Position numbers and translations under genes: made by a program
Source of the DNA: Tubulanus polymorphus
Lineage: Eukaryota > Nemertea > Palaeonemertea > Tubulaniformes > Tubulanidae
Assembly (NCBI RefSeq): GCF_964204645.1
Contig: NC_134031.1
Coordinates: 19,279,307-19,343,306, forward strand
Direction: 5' to 3'
Length of the DNA: 64,000 nt
Notes under the pieces: model-generated
The model's database searches: none
Seen by the model: the letters and a program-made list of their open reading frames with translations, nothing else
Told to the model about the DNA's origin: nothing
Shown here: in pieces, positions 24,536 through 36,409 of the stretch
Layout of the letters: each line of letters starts with the position of its first letter
Position numbering within the stretch: position 1 is the first letter of the stretch

Positions 24536-27379
24536 GACTATGTTTTTTTGTGATTTGAAATGAAAAATAGTATAGTAAGGCAAATCAAACTGGCACAGCC
24601 GCAAAACTGAACAAATCTTGCATCGAAAGGCGTCAAGTTTATCTGGATAACTGTTGAACTGGATTCAGTTCTGCTTCATCGGTGAAATGATTGATTCTGG
24701 GGCTATAGTTTTTCACGATTATCTAATTCTGTCATAGCCATATATAGGCATCACAGAGTAGCAAAACAATGAACAGTTGCGACGGGGATTTTCAATGGTT
24801 GAAACGATATCAAAATTTAGCACTGAATTCGATTTTCATTTGATAAAATCATATCTAGCATGTATACATTCATTGAAATCGGTTTTAGTCGTTTATACGT
24901 GTGCAATAGATTTTTGTTAACGAACTGTTCCCTCGATGTATAAATAAAAACCGCTAAACTGATGTACTCCGAAAATTCCAGCAATTCCAGAGTATATACA
25001 TTTATCAAAAATCATTATTTTCAAGTCGATCGTTGTTCGTATTTTTGATGATTGTAACAAATATTACCGTCGAATGGAAAGTACACGTAGAAAAATGTTC
25101 GAATGTTTCAACATTATCTCGTTAAGTATTTTGTTTGCGTACTTTGATTGGCGTAGGTCGTTGTCGGCTGCTCACGAGCTGATCGTACTATAGGGACAGA
25201 TGTGCAAACGTAAAAACATTCACGCGCGTACAAATCAATTGAACTATAATTTTTCTCTAATTGCATTTATATCATATTTTACACGTATATAAACATATAA
25301 TATAAGCATATGATGTGTATTTTCTAAGTCACTCGTAGCTCTTGTGCAATTATGGGAAAAATGTCTTCGTTTGAAAATAGTAGAGAAGTTGTCCAGCATA
25401 AAGCGGCGCACACTTTATATTTCATTTGACGAAAAACTGCCGAGGATGGTTTAAAAAGTGCACCCTTTGCTAATATTCACTTTCGAATAAAACGTTTATA
25501 TGTATGTAACCGTGTAACCCGTATTAGGTTTCTATGTAGGGCGTTTGTACTTTATGAAAAGATAAAAAACAAAGTTCGTATTGGCCGGTATTTCGAGGTT
25601 TTTCAAGTGGTGACGATCCCATATCAAATTGTTAAACCACTTTCGAAAAGTCAATATATCAATACTTTGAATGAATATGTCAGTAGTACTTTAGTTTGAA
25701 AAAAAAAATGTTTGACATCGGAGCAACGTATAATGACGCGTGTACTTTTTATTCCAATACATAGACAATGACACACAACGACGAATTTTCCGATCCTATT
25801 ACACACGCATTTACCTTTGCACCGCAAATATTTTCAATCGTTCTCCCCTCCCTTACTAGGCATGTGGCGTTATGACGACTCTGTTGTGGAAAAAACTCGT
25901 TCTTTTCTTTCCTCCCAATTTCAATAGCATGTTCAATCAATTTATCTATCATGTGTATGACTATAATATAAGTTTTACGTAGTTATAACAAATATTTTCT
26001 TTTCCAGTTTTCCTTCGAAAAAAAAAAATTATAGCATGTTTTTGCATCTTTATTCAACATTTATTTATATACACATATATACATATAAAATTATATAACA
26101 TAATCATAATCCTTCATCTTACGTTGAATCTATATGATCATGATGATTAGGACGATAATTATGACGATAACGCGGCTATAATGATGATGTATATTGTAAT
26201 ACACAAATACATACACACTCTTAAAAATTCATTGTAAGTATTATGAAATATGTTTCACAATAAAAAAATGATGTACGATATTTATTTACAAATCGTGAAG
26301 TTTATGTTCGTATATGAAGGCGGATCTAACTGTGTCGGATCAAGTTTCACAGTCTTAGGTTGAATTTGAATCAAAAGTTGAATTATTGCTGGCAATACAA
26401 ATTATCCCAACTGATAAATGTGGAACTGGGTTCTGGTATGGTGTCGTATTGTTCTATCATGCAGACTATAAACGTATTGGTTTCGATAACAGGGCGTCTC
26501 GTTTTCTTATGCTCCTATAGTACTGATTGTCACGCAGATGACATCACAACGTGTCATTATGGCCGTCTAAAGGTTCTGAAGTACAAAGTCAGAGCCCAAG
26601 ATGACATCGTAGCCTATCAATGATTGTCGTCGTTGCGCTAACTGGAGTACATACAAGTCACAGTGGCAAATGAAGCGCGCGAGACCTAGTCCCTCGACAA
26701 ACTCCGACCATTTTTAATCTTTGGCCCTGGCGGTGTCTTTTCGGGCCCGAATTATTTCTGGAATATATTTTGATAGTTTAGATACACTGGCCTGCAGCCT
26801 ACTGGGGTGACCCAAATCTAGGAGGCGCAGCTGATTTGAAAGATTTCTCTAATTTAAACGATCGTGGGCGATTATCCGACAGGGCAGCAGTTTGAGGCTG
26901 GCGCACTCGTTTCCGTACGTACTGGCACATCTGTCATTTCAATAGGGAATAATTGAAAAATAATACTTCAAGCAAACACTTCACGCCGCCTCGGTTTTTG
27001 GACACGAAGCTTGTTTTGCTGCCTTATATGTACTTTGCCGATGGAACCTTGTCCCAATTCGCGGACAGCGGCAATCTAACAACAATCGAACGAAGGTCAC
27101 GTAAAAACCGTCAAGTGGTTTTTAAGTACTCGAATTCGCTATTTTATTTGCTTTATTCTCGAGTTCGGCACGAAATTAGTTTCGTCTCAGATCATTAAAA
27201 AAAAAACACGTGAGAGTGTAGCTGGCCTGGGTGCATTTCGGCATCACTTTGTAGAATAGTTAATATAATTCGATGTACAATGCGTAATTTGTAATTAAAC
27301 GCAGACAAATCGCCATCTGGTAAGTCATCATTTCACTGAAGTCGACTCGATTCAAATTTCATATGTCGGATAGTTCAAT

Positions 27380-27732
27380 GTTATTTCAAATTTTGAGGAA
27401 GCGTCTGCATCACTTTCATATCCCAATCTCACTGTAGACTCTCCTCCTAAATTCCTTCCAAGTCGGTACTCAGTAATCAGTAAACCATTAATATGGTGGA
27501 ATTGGAAGCTACAATGTATTTCCATCCTAAACACTACCTAAACTTGTTTATCGGGTTAACACAAATTCTGGTCGCAACTGATTTCAGGCGTAGTTTACTG
27601 TACTACTAACATTTCTAATTGCCTATTCCTCAAAATTGAAGGAGGTTTGGGCATTTTGCTCAAATGAAAGGAGTTTCAAGCACTTTTTATAGAAATTTCC
27701 CGTTTATGAATCAAGGAGTTGAAGGGACCCTG
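27380..27732. mobile_element. Short inverted-repeat element (AGGGTCCCTAC family), copy 3
   Basis: Shares GAGGAAGCGTCTGCATCACT, AGGCGTAGTTTACTGTA, TTTTGCTCAAATGAAAGGAG and the right end GAAGGGACCCTG with the copy at 2370-2676. The left terminal repeat is not clear, so the left boundary is approximate. Confidence 0.5.
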
Positions 27733-28312
27733 TATAATCGCTTCCTCGCTTCTGATCAATCTTTTATAGCTTCATTTCAGGGAAAATTTTAAAAGAAGTT
27801 ATTTTGCTAAGGTCAAAATTGACATTAATAGCTAAGTCGCTACTGATAGATCAGTTAACCTAGAAAACTGATTAAAAAACCCCAAATTCAAATAATACTT
27901 AATTATCTTTATTAACAAGAATATTACAAAAATTACGCACAGACCCAGTGTAACAAATAAAGCATAATTAGAACATAACCACGCGAAACGATATCATCAT
28001 TCGGGGGCTTCCAACTCGAAATCAGCAATTCTTCTTTGCTCCGAAGATGATGACCCCGGAGGCCGATTACTAGGTTACCACGAGGTAAACAGGTTCTGAT
28101 TGCCATCAAAACTATTACACTCAACATATCGTAATTCAAAAATCAATATCCGATAGCTGTTTTATTGTATTCAGTTCACATGCACTGCTAGTACAGTGCG
28201 GTATTGTATACTGTTACTAAACAGCGTGCAGATCTATTTTCAGTTGAGTCCAAGCACTGAGTTGCACTCTTATCGTCTAACGCATTAACGTTCTCATTAT
28301 CGACCATCGAGG

Positions 28313-28318
28313 TTTATT
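28313..28318 (-). promoter_or_regulatory. Poly(A) signal of COPS7
   Basis: AATAAA on the minus strand, about 90 bp downstream of the COPS7 stop codon. The distance is typical for a 3' UTR. Confidence 0.5.
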
Positions 28319-28409
28319 TTTCAAACATATGTTCTCTCACGAGTAGTTGACGAATTGACATATTATTTTCATCGAATATTCTGCCCGTGTTTGCTTTTGA
28401 CTCCTTCGA

Positions 28410-30676
28410 TCATTTCCAGAATTTAGCGGAACCTCTCAGACTGAAAGATATAAAGAAAGTTCCCTAGAGTTCCCTAGATTGCGATTAGAAACCACTACTG
28501 GTAATCATTATTTTACTGAACCGTTGAAGTCATTAACAATCAGTCGTTTATACAGCAGACCCCAGATTCTACTCTATCATATTATAACAGTTCTTTTAAA
28601 TTGGTGCCAATGGCTTGAACTGAAGGCATTAATCTCCTCATCCACTTACCCTTTAGTTTTTGAAGTCTTTTTGACGGCCTTATCTCCGGTTGAAACAGAG
28701 CTATCCGTAACCATTTGTTCTTCGACGTCCTGCTGTTGAGTTGTTTTCAACGTTTTCTTGATATTTTGTACCTGGTTAAAGTATTCGAATGATTCTATAA
28801 CGTTCATGGCGATTAATATTTTCTGATTGCGGTAACGAGTTCTTTTATCACTGCCTCAATATTTTACCTCTGAATCGATTTTTTCTCGTATTTTCTGTTG
28901 TGAATCTCGGTATTCATTCGCTTTTATTATTTGAGCTTCAATATTGTGTATTACGCTATCACAGCTATCACACCTAACAGAGATGAATCAGTTGAAAATT
29001 AATTTGGTTCAAACCACGAACTGTGGAACTGGATCAAGAGTCAAATTAAACTCACACAACTGTGGAACTGGATCCAGAGTCAAATTAAACTCACACAACT
29101 GTGGAAATGGATCCAGAGTCAAATTAAACTCACACAACTGTGCAACTGGATTCAGAGCTAAAATCATATCCTGGGGAACTGGTTCGGGAGTCAAATAACT
29201 GGAACTGGATCCACAGTTGAACTAAGATTACAAATAACGACTGATTTTCTTACCAATCTTGTAAAACAGTGACAATTTCTTTCATTGATTCTGGTCTAAT
29301 ATCGCGACCGAGTGCGAAATCAACCTCTAATTGTTGATTTTTCTGATCTAATTTTCCATGCACGATATCAGCGTAGATCACTTCGATGATCAGATCCTGA
29401 AAATATAGAAATATTCTCTTTCACATTAAATAATATCGTATTTTGGGCAAATGCATCTAGATTTTACCACCTGCTTAAGCCTGATCTGATATGGCCTTAG
29501 TACAGACAAAACCATACAATTTTTTTTCACAAAACTTTTCCAGTTTGGACTGTGAAAAGCAAAGTTGACAATTGGTTAAAGAAAACTTGGTGAAACACTG
29601 AATCTCAATCCCAAAATTTGTTGAGAATCATAAATTTAGTAAAATAGTTTCCGTAGAAAATTTGGTAAAATTTGTGGAGAAAATGATAATATGTCAATGA
29701 GATAAATAGATCGATGATTTTAAACTTGCCTCTAATTCTCGTAAATTCTTCAAATCCAATTCTTGTAACAAAACTGGATACGGAATACACTAAAAAGAAA
29801 CATACGGATTCAATATAGAGGGCAGCACACGACTGCGAATAATTTCAGGGTTCTTCGATCGACGGTGTTTACCTTGGATTTAGTGGCGAGCGAAACGATA
29901 GTTAGGTGTCGAAGTTTTTTCATCTGCGCCGGGTTTAATTGCGGTAAATTGTCGTTATTCGCTGAAATTAGGTAAAGTCTTTATTTAAATGACTACGACC
30001 GAGACATAACAAATTCTAAGCTTAATCCTGATCAGTTAAATGCGAATTTCAATCTAATCTATTCATAAACAAGTGTGAAATAATGTGTAGGGAATCCTGC
30101 ATTAATAACAAAAAAATAATACAAAGTCTGAAAATGTTTCCTTGAGTGAGTAGTTTATTCGGTGTTTCGACTATATTCTAATAGTCATTTCCAAGGAAAC
30201 ATTTTTTGACTTTATGTAAATTTTTCGTTATTATTGTGGGATTCTCTACATATTATTGTCAGCTCAAAGGAAGGCGGAAGATTTACTAGTGAGAAATTGG
30301 GAATTTTATGATATCAATTGAAACCTTGGGATAATTCCAAGAATGATTGGAACTTCTGATTTCTCATAAATTCGGATTCATTTTATCCGTCGGAACTGAT
30401 CTAGATTAATCGGTGCGACTGGTATCAACCTGAATTACCTTTATAATCACTGTACGTCCCGTAAGCGAACAAATTCAGTAAATTAAACCACGCAGCATGT
30501 TCCGGATTCGAGGCCAATTCCTGAATATTAGGCATATCCAACAGCTCACCGAATACGTAGACGCCGGTTGTTTCTAACGCTTGTTTTATCAGCGCTACGG
30601 CTCCGGCGCCTTTAGTCGTCTTCGCTAGTAATACAAACTGTTCTAAAGGATTCGTAGCTTGCTGTTTTTCCGACAT
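28410..30676 (-). CDS. COPS7: COP9 signalosome subunit 7
   Basis: Complete 262-residue protein in seven exons: 30676-30439, 29961-29873, 29789-29730, 29396-29254, 28973-28868, 28771-28650, 28440-28410; all phases agree. COPS7 is a PCI-domain scaffold subunit of the COP9 signalosome, which removes NEDD8 from cullins. Diagnostic stretches are [45 protein letters not shown], the [13 protein letters not shown] winged-helix region and the closing [10 protein letters not shown], matching the end of vertebrate COPS7A/B. A coiled-coil segment ([19 protein letters not shown]) precedes the basic tail. Invertebrates usually have one COPS7, so I do not assign A or B. Intron 3 appears to use a GC donor (GAG|GCAAGT). 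Intron 4 carries a 39-bp tandem repeat and intron 1 a long hairpin. Confidence 0.93.
29017..29215. repeat. 39-bp tandem repeat in COPS7 intron 4
   Basis: About four units of 39 bp, each containing AACTGTGGAACTGGATC and AGAGTCAAATTAAACTCACAC, with decay towards the right. The same core words occur singly near 460-560, 7360-7440 and elsewhere, so this is a local amplification of a dispersed repeat. It can be read through as an open frame on both strands but is not coding. Confidence 0.75.
30086..30252. mobile_element. Long inverted-repeat hairpin element in COPS7 intron 1
   Basis: Arms of about 58 bp: the left starts TGTAGGGAATCC and contains AAAATGTTTCCTTG, the right contains CAAGGAAACATTTT and ends GGGATTCTCTACA. 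The loop holds a small stem (GACTAT/ATAGTC) next to GAAAC on the minus strand. A stretch with the same right end (TTTATTGTGGGATTTTCTACATA) lies at 37766-37796, so it is probably a dispersed family. Confidence 0.6.
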
Positions 30677-33486
30677 CGTTCTGCTGCTGCTACTGCAGAG
30701 AAAAACACAAATACAACATGAAGTTAGATCGATAATGTTCCATTTGACGAGAGGGTTGAGAGGGGGCTAAAGGATTGGGGTAAGGGTAAGAGTACAAGGT
30801 ATAAGGGTAAGGTTGTAAGTAGTAGTAAAGCTGGGATAACGGCATTTGACCTCGACATTTGTTCCAATGGTAAGAGATCTGCACTAGCACTCCATGGCTT
30901 GCATGTTCGGATCCTGAATTTTGTGACTCACATTGCCATTGGATTGATAACTTTCTGGTGTTACGACAGCCTACAGTTGCTTTCAGTGAGAAGCTTAGAA
31001 CCAGTAGTTTATCGCTATGGCGCAGTATATGGAGAGCCCAGAAACAACCACTACACGACTGGATGAACTGTCATTGACATCTTTATTCTGACATCTTTAT
31101 TTAGTCCCATTACAGACCTTTGACATTATTGTTGTGAGAAATCCATAATAATTTATTGATCACCACACAGCAGAGAGAGTGATCACGGAGACGTAGTGAT
31201 TGTGATTGCTTTTCTTCTGCCTTTGGGTCTGTTGTGTATTTGCATCGGATGAAAGGTATCAAAGCTTCTAAACCAGAATTTTAGTCTTCGGATTCAACAA
31301 TAACGTCGATGTGATAAGACAGATTCCTACCTAAATTATCTTTTTATCGCGAAAATTTGAGAAAAAAATTAGCCTTCCTTTATTTCCGGGTTGACGGCTC
31401 CACAGTTCTGACTAAAACATGGATTTGGACTTCGATGTTTTAACAGACCTATACAATTCAATTCAAAACTTTATTGCTCCTTGTGATTTAGAAATAAAAC
31501 ATCGGATTGTACACAATAAAGATAATACGAGGAAAAACAACATTAGATCTAAACTGCTAAAAACACTTCGAAGAAAAAGGCACAAATACATAAAAATCAT
31601 GTTAAAAGTCAACCCTTCACTAGAATTTCCGGAGTGTTAGTCGTGTAGGGGCGTCCGCGTTCGAAAATGTTCAGAGATAATTGGATACAATGTTGTATAT
31701 TTCTAGATCACCATTACTATAGGATAGAATGAATATGAATTCATCAGTGTTAAGTCTAAGAAGTTAGTGAAGTTTAAGTTTTTGGAAAAGTTGAGACCTG
31801 AGGTCGCATGCCCAGAGCGACGATCTGTAATACAGATCCACTTTTCGGGGACCTATTAAGATCTTTCTCGCTTTTTATTGCTACTTAAACAACAGAATTG
31901 CTTTATGATGACAGCTTTCGGGGGATAAAGCTAGTCAGCAGCCATAATATATCAAGTCATTTAAAATTGCGCGGGGTGTGACAAGTTGGTCAAGTCAGCC
32001 AATCCCATCACTGATCGCTGTTCGATTCAAACCACAGATTTCTTTAATAAGTTCATAAATTACCATCACTGACCAATTCAAACTTCTCGAACATGAGAAC
32101 GATATACCGCGTTTAGTGTCAGACTAAAAAAGGATTCACCATCGTAAATTCATAAATCGACCACACTGACCAATTTAAACTTCTCGAATATGAGAAAGAG
32201 TCACCACAATTGATAAAATTCAATATTTATTCAAGAAAACTCATGGTAGAAACAACGATGAAATAAACAAAGCAGGGCCAAGCCCAAAAAATTCACGAAA
32301 CAATTGAAGGTTTTAACGTGAATCTTATTTATTTTCATACAACAATTATAGAAAATTCCAGGTGCTTGAGAAATTATAATATAAGTTCCTCAACCACGAT
32401 GACTGTTTCAAAAAAGACCAACCATAATGGACGTATAAACTATAAACTAGGACAATTTACTAATGTTCATATATCCTCATTTATCAAGAAACTCTACTCT
32501 ATTTTACGATAGGACCTTAATTAAATTGCTATCACATGAACCACTGAATTCTATACAACGGTGAAAAAGTTGTTACAAACTAAACTATTAACAATTGAAG
32601 AGTAATAACATAAGTTCCTCATGAACAAACACGTGAACTGTATAGCAAAAACTGTTCAACATAAAAGCATTAATCTGAGGTAAAAATCTACGAATTCACT
32701 CTAAAAAGCTTAAGATTAACAAATCCATCTTTAATTTCATTTTGATTGACATTATTAAGAAAAATATAATTTTGCAAACTTTGCCTCGTCTTAACTTAAA
32801 AGATATTCAAACATCATGAATTCGCTTGAATTAAGTATTCTGACGTGAACTTAAGTTCCCAGTGTTGATATTATATCTCAAGTTAAGGCGCAACTCAACC
32901 GACCTATGAGTCGAAAGTAGGCAGTGGACGTGATCATTTAAACAGCGTCACCAACCTAACTTAACTAATCTATCTGGTAGCAAAAATCAAAATCATGTAG
33001 CTAGATTTTATGAGACTAAGAAGGAATTTAAATCAGATTACAAAACAAAATGACTGTTTACAAATTCATTAGTCCTCTCGAAAATAATTCAACCAATCAA
33101 TATAAATTATTTGGATGGGATTTTATTGAAATATTCAAATGTAGATAGTTCCTTCTAAGACCACAGAACCATAATTATCCTAACTTAAATTTCATTAAAT
33201 AATTCATACTCTGTTCTACCACTACCGACAAGTAGACTGTAATCTGGTAAATTTCGTGAACTACATTTCTGACTAGACCAGTTTGTACAAGTGGAAGTGT
33301 AAAGATAAATCATTACGTTACTATACTTTGAAGTCCACTATTGTCTCTATTGCTCCTTAGCGTTTATAAGATGCACTAGCTGCTCCTGAGTCAGTGTTTA
33401 TACGATTCACTAGCTGCACCTCAAGTGTTTATAAGATGCACTAGCTGCACCTCAAGTGTTTATAAGATGCACTAGCTGCTCCTGAG
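30677..33486. other. Intergenic, no gene recognised
   Basis: The COPS7 promoter should lie just right of 30676 but no TATA or CCAAT box stands out. One 73-codon plus-strand frame (31419-31640, starting MDLDFDVLTDLY, Lys/Arg-rich second half) resembles nothing I know. Two related fragments around 'ctgaccaattcaaacttctcgaa' occur near 32060-32085 and 32168-32190. Confidence 0.5.
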
Positions 33487-33640
33487 TCAGTGTTCATAAG
33501 ATGCTAATATCTTTGCTCCTCCAGAATAAGTGTTTATAAGATACACTATTGTCTCTGCTGCTCCTTGATCAGTGTTTTTAAGATGCGCTATTGTCCATGC
33601 TGCTCCTCGAGTGTTTATAAGATCCGCTACTGCTGCTCCT
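33360..33640. repeat. Minisatellite of about 30-39 bp units
   Basis: Successive units contain 'gtgtttataagatgcactagctgc' and 'cctgagtca' or 'cctcaa' in varying spacing. The left part is near-identical copies; the right part is diverged and forms the coding repeats of the minus-strand frame 33738-33487. Confidence 0.75.
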
Positions 33641-33738
33641 GAATCATAATGTTTGTAGAAATCCACCATCTTGTTGAAGAAATCCATCGTTGGGTGGTAA
33701 CTCGCTGCTGCTGGCTCCATAACTTCGCATCTGGACAT
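33487..33738 (-). CDS. Hypothetical protein with Gly-Ala-Ala repeats
   Basis: 83 codons starting MSRCEVMEPAAASYHPTMDF and continuing as four degenerate 12-14-residue repeats of the type (D/Q)xGAAxxxxxLINT: SGAAVADLINT, RGAAWTIAHLKNT, QGAAETIVYLINT, SGGAKILASYEH. No signal peptide or known domain. A possible acceptor (TTTCAG at about 33821) precedes the start, and further acceptor-like copies lie upstream in the 172-bp array at 35130-35805, so this could be the coding exon of a spliced transcript. After the stop the same repeat continues out of frame. It may equally be an untranslated minisatellite. I do not recognise it. Confidence 0.35.
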   Translation of the reverse strand: MSRCEVMEPAAASYHPTMDFFNKMVDFYKHYDSGAAVADLINTRGAAWTIAHLKNTDQGAAETIVYLINTYSGGAKILASYEH

Positions 33739-35129
33739 CTGCAGTTTTCATCGGCATCAGTAGTCGTCTACTTTTGGTTGTCGTTTACCAATCGAAGACC
33801 ATTATTTCCAGGATAGAGTTTAGCTGAAATAAGAAAAAAGAACATCCTATGAGGCAGACCATACTAACAAGCATTGATTATAATTTACACGTTAATTTGA
33901 ATAATACGGGCTGCCATGTTTTTTTGTAGGGGAAAAATTCATTCGAAATTGTGGCTGAAATTGTGGCTTAAAACCACAATAATTAATAGTAGTTCAGCAA
34001 CATTAATACATCACTGTTTAAGACTAGTGACAATAGAATACGAGGCTGGATATAAGATCAGCCGTGCGGACCGTTACATGAAAATTAAACAACATAGAGG
34101 TCTGATGTCTATACTAGAATAATTTCAAATCATTTTAATTTATCTCTATTTTAGATATTTAAACAATAGGTTAATTATTGAGCTATGTAGCTATAGTTTT
34201 AGCTAAAGTTTGTTTTGGCAATTTGACTGCCTATATCCTAGTAATTACCTATATTTTTATTGTCAGCTAAACAATATTCCTATTATCAAATTAACTCTAT
34301 TGTCGGTTAATAATGACACTTGATTCGCCGAGAAATTCATTAATGAAAATGGTAAAACAGCACACAACATGTGGTGTAAAGTATTACCTCAATCTTTAAA
34401 AAAGTATCAATATATAATTTGCAAAAATAATCTATTAACCGAAGATCAAGTTTAATTGATAAATAATATATGTATAACTAGTTTATAACGGTTTCATCCT
34501 AACCAGTAAAGTTTGCCTGCATGTATATTCTAGTAGGCCCTGAAATATCTACCAATAATTTGGTATCAAACTTTATTAGAATCATAGTTAATTTCTAAGC
34601 AATTGGTCAATTAGAATATTTTCCTATTTATATTTTCATTGTTGAGGCGCGAAATGTCTATACTAGAAAATATTTTGATATTCCTAAGATACTTATTGTA
34701 CATATCTTAAGAAAAATCTGATTATTGATATTAACTGGCCTATCTACACATCAATACTCAGCCAAGAATATTCATATGAGACCTAACGAGTAACATTAGA
34801 GCAATGATTGTTTTAGATTTCAACTCACTCATAACCATATACCGGCCACAGAGTTTCAATCTTCAATCAGTTTATAGCCAAATTGAGAAAATTGAGAACT
34901 TCACCAGCGTTTCTGTTCTCTCCAGTGCTATACACATCCTGCCCTTGATGCTAACCCAGTAATGAAAAATCAACTTAGCTTTTTATCAAGACTGCCAAGT
35001 TCAGTTTCGAAAGGTCTCTTGGTGTCTTGTTGATGAGTTTAATTCAAGCTGTCTTCGGTGGTCACTTCTGGTCGGTAGGATCTAGATGGCTAATGTATCT
35101 CATGCTGAGCCTTTCCAGATTCATGTTAA
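33739..35129. other. AT-rich spacer between repeat ORF and 172-bp array
   Basis: Nothing coding recognised. 'gctgaaataagaaaaaagaac' at 33820-33842 and 'gctgaaatgagaaaaagaatg' at 35131-35153 resemble the splice-like block of the 172-bp array to the right. Confidence 0.45.
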
Positions 35130-35805
35130 GCTGAAATGAGAAAAAGAATGACATTCTGTAGTTACACAATTCTTTGATTAATTGTAATTGACATGTGTAT
35201 CAACTTAACTTTCTTAAGATTGCTGAGCATCCTTTTTTCATCGTCCTATGGTGTCTCCGTCATCTTCTTAATCATGGTGATGGGCAAGTTCAGATTAAGT
35301 TTACCTGAAATAGTAAAAAAGACATTTCTGTAGTCACACAATCCTTTGATTAATTGTAATTGACATGTGTATCAACTTAACTTTCTTATGATTGCTGAGC
35401 ATCCTTTTTTCATCGTCCTATGGTGTCTCCGTCATCTTCTTAATCATGGTGATGGGCAAGTTCAGATTAAGTTTACCTGAAATAGTAAAAAAGACATTTC
35501 TGTAGTCACACAATCCTTTGATTAATTGTAATTGACATGTGTATCAACTTAACTTTCTTAGAATTGCCGAGCATCCTTTTTTTATCGTCCTATGGTGTCT
35601 CCGTCATCTTCTTAATCATGGTGATGGGCAAGTTCAGATTAAGTTTACCTGAAATAGTAAAAAAAGACATTTCTGTAGTGACACAATCCTTTGATTAATT
35701 GTAATTGACATGTGTATCAACTTAACTTTCTCAAGATTGCCGAGTTCAGTATCGTCATCTTCTGTCCTCTTGGGGCATCGACGTCTTCTGGGGGAGTCCT
35801 GAAAC
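35130..35805. repeat. 172-bp tandem array, about four units
   Basis: The word 'atcaacttaactttctta' (or 'tca') recurs at 35199, 35371, 35543 and 35716, so the period is 172-173 bp. Units 2 and 3 are nearly identical, implying recent duplication. On the minus strand each unit carries CTATTTCAG|GTAAACTTAATC, i.e. an acceptor directly followed by a donor-like sequence, and a short ATG frame. The outer units are more diverged. Confidence 0.8.
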
Positions 35806-35841
35806 GAAAAAAAGAACGGAGATGAAAACCTGATACGGAAC

Positions 35842-36030
35842 AAAACTAATGTCCGAAAGCGTCGGCTCTCCTTCGCCGGTCATGTGCGGAGGATGCCAGA
35901 AAAAGAGTCATCCAGGGATTCGCTGCCCTCTACATGCCCTCACACAGAACGCGAAAAAACAAGACGACAACCGCTTCAAAATCACCATCTAACTACAGGA
36001 TGTCCTAAGCGACGTCAGTAACTGACAAAC
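35842..36030 (+). mobile_element. LINE fragment (reverse-transcriptase C-terminal region), plus orientation
   Basis: One frame reads NVRKRRLSFAGHVRRMPEKE then CPHTEREKTRRQ. The RLSxAGHVxRM pattern is the typical C-terminal region of LINE-encoded reverse transcriptases (R.R..W.GHV.RM). The open frame is short and no upstream domain is present. It is about 80% similar, in inverted orientation, to the fragment at 36410-36620. Confidence 0.6.
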
Positions 36031-36094
36031 CTATCAGATTGCACAACACTAAAATAGCGCAGTACAACCAGATTGACCGGGTAGAGATTCAAGA

Positions 36095-36365
36095 TCTCAA
36101 CTAGCACTCAAAAGCGTGACAAGAGACTTCATCCACTGACCGAGGTTGTCACAAGGACACAATGAAACTAGCACTCACAAGCCGACAAGAGACTTCATCC
36201 ACTGACCGGGGTTGTCACAAGGACACAATGAAAACTAGCACTCAAACTAGAAATCAAAGAGCGCGACAGTAGAATCATCCCTCAGCCGACTCAGAATACC
36301 AGAAACAAAGAGCGTGACAGTAGAATCATCCCTCATCCGAGCGGTCACAAGGACACAATGAATGC
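36095..36365 (+). repeat. Degenerate tandem repeat between inverted LINE fragments
   Basis: 'gacaagagacttcatccactgaccg' followed by 'gttgtcacaaggacacaatgaaa' occurs twice about 69 bp apart, then 'gacagtagaatcatccctca' occurs twice, and 'ggtcacaaggacacaatgaa' once more. Non-coding. Confidence 0.6.
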
Positions 36366-36409
36366 TAGTAACGTGACAATCCAGTATAACCACTCCATTT
36401 TAACCCTGT

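Larger units (their letters stand above)
24536..28409. other. Intergenic between the 3CxxC gene and COPS7
   Basis: Contains candidate AATAAA signals for the 3CxxC gene near 24943 and one DNA-transposon relic at 27380-27732. AATAAA on the minus strand (28318-28313), 92 bp past the COPS7 stop, probably ends the COPS7 transcript. No protein-coding region recognised; open frames are short and AT-rich. Confidence 0.55.

Noticed and set aside
24260..24604. 114-codon minus-strand frame
   Set aside because: It is the antisense of the last exon of the 3CxxC gene, whose cysteine motif fixes the true strand.
29009..29198. Open frames with repeated LNSHNCG / EFNLTLDP units on both strands
   Set aside because: They are the two-strand translation of a 39-bp non-coding tandem repeat inside a COPS7 intron, whose exons are well defined on either side.
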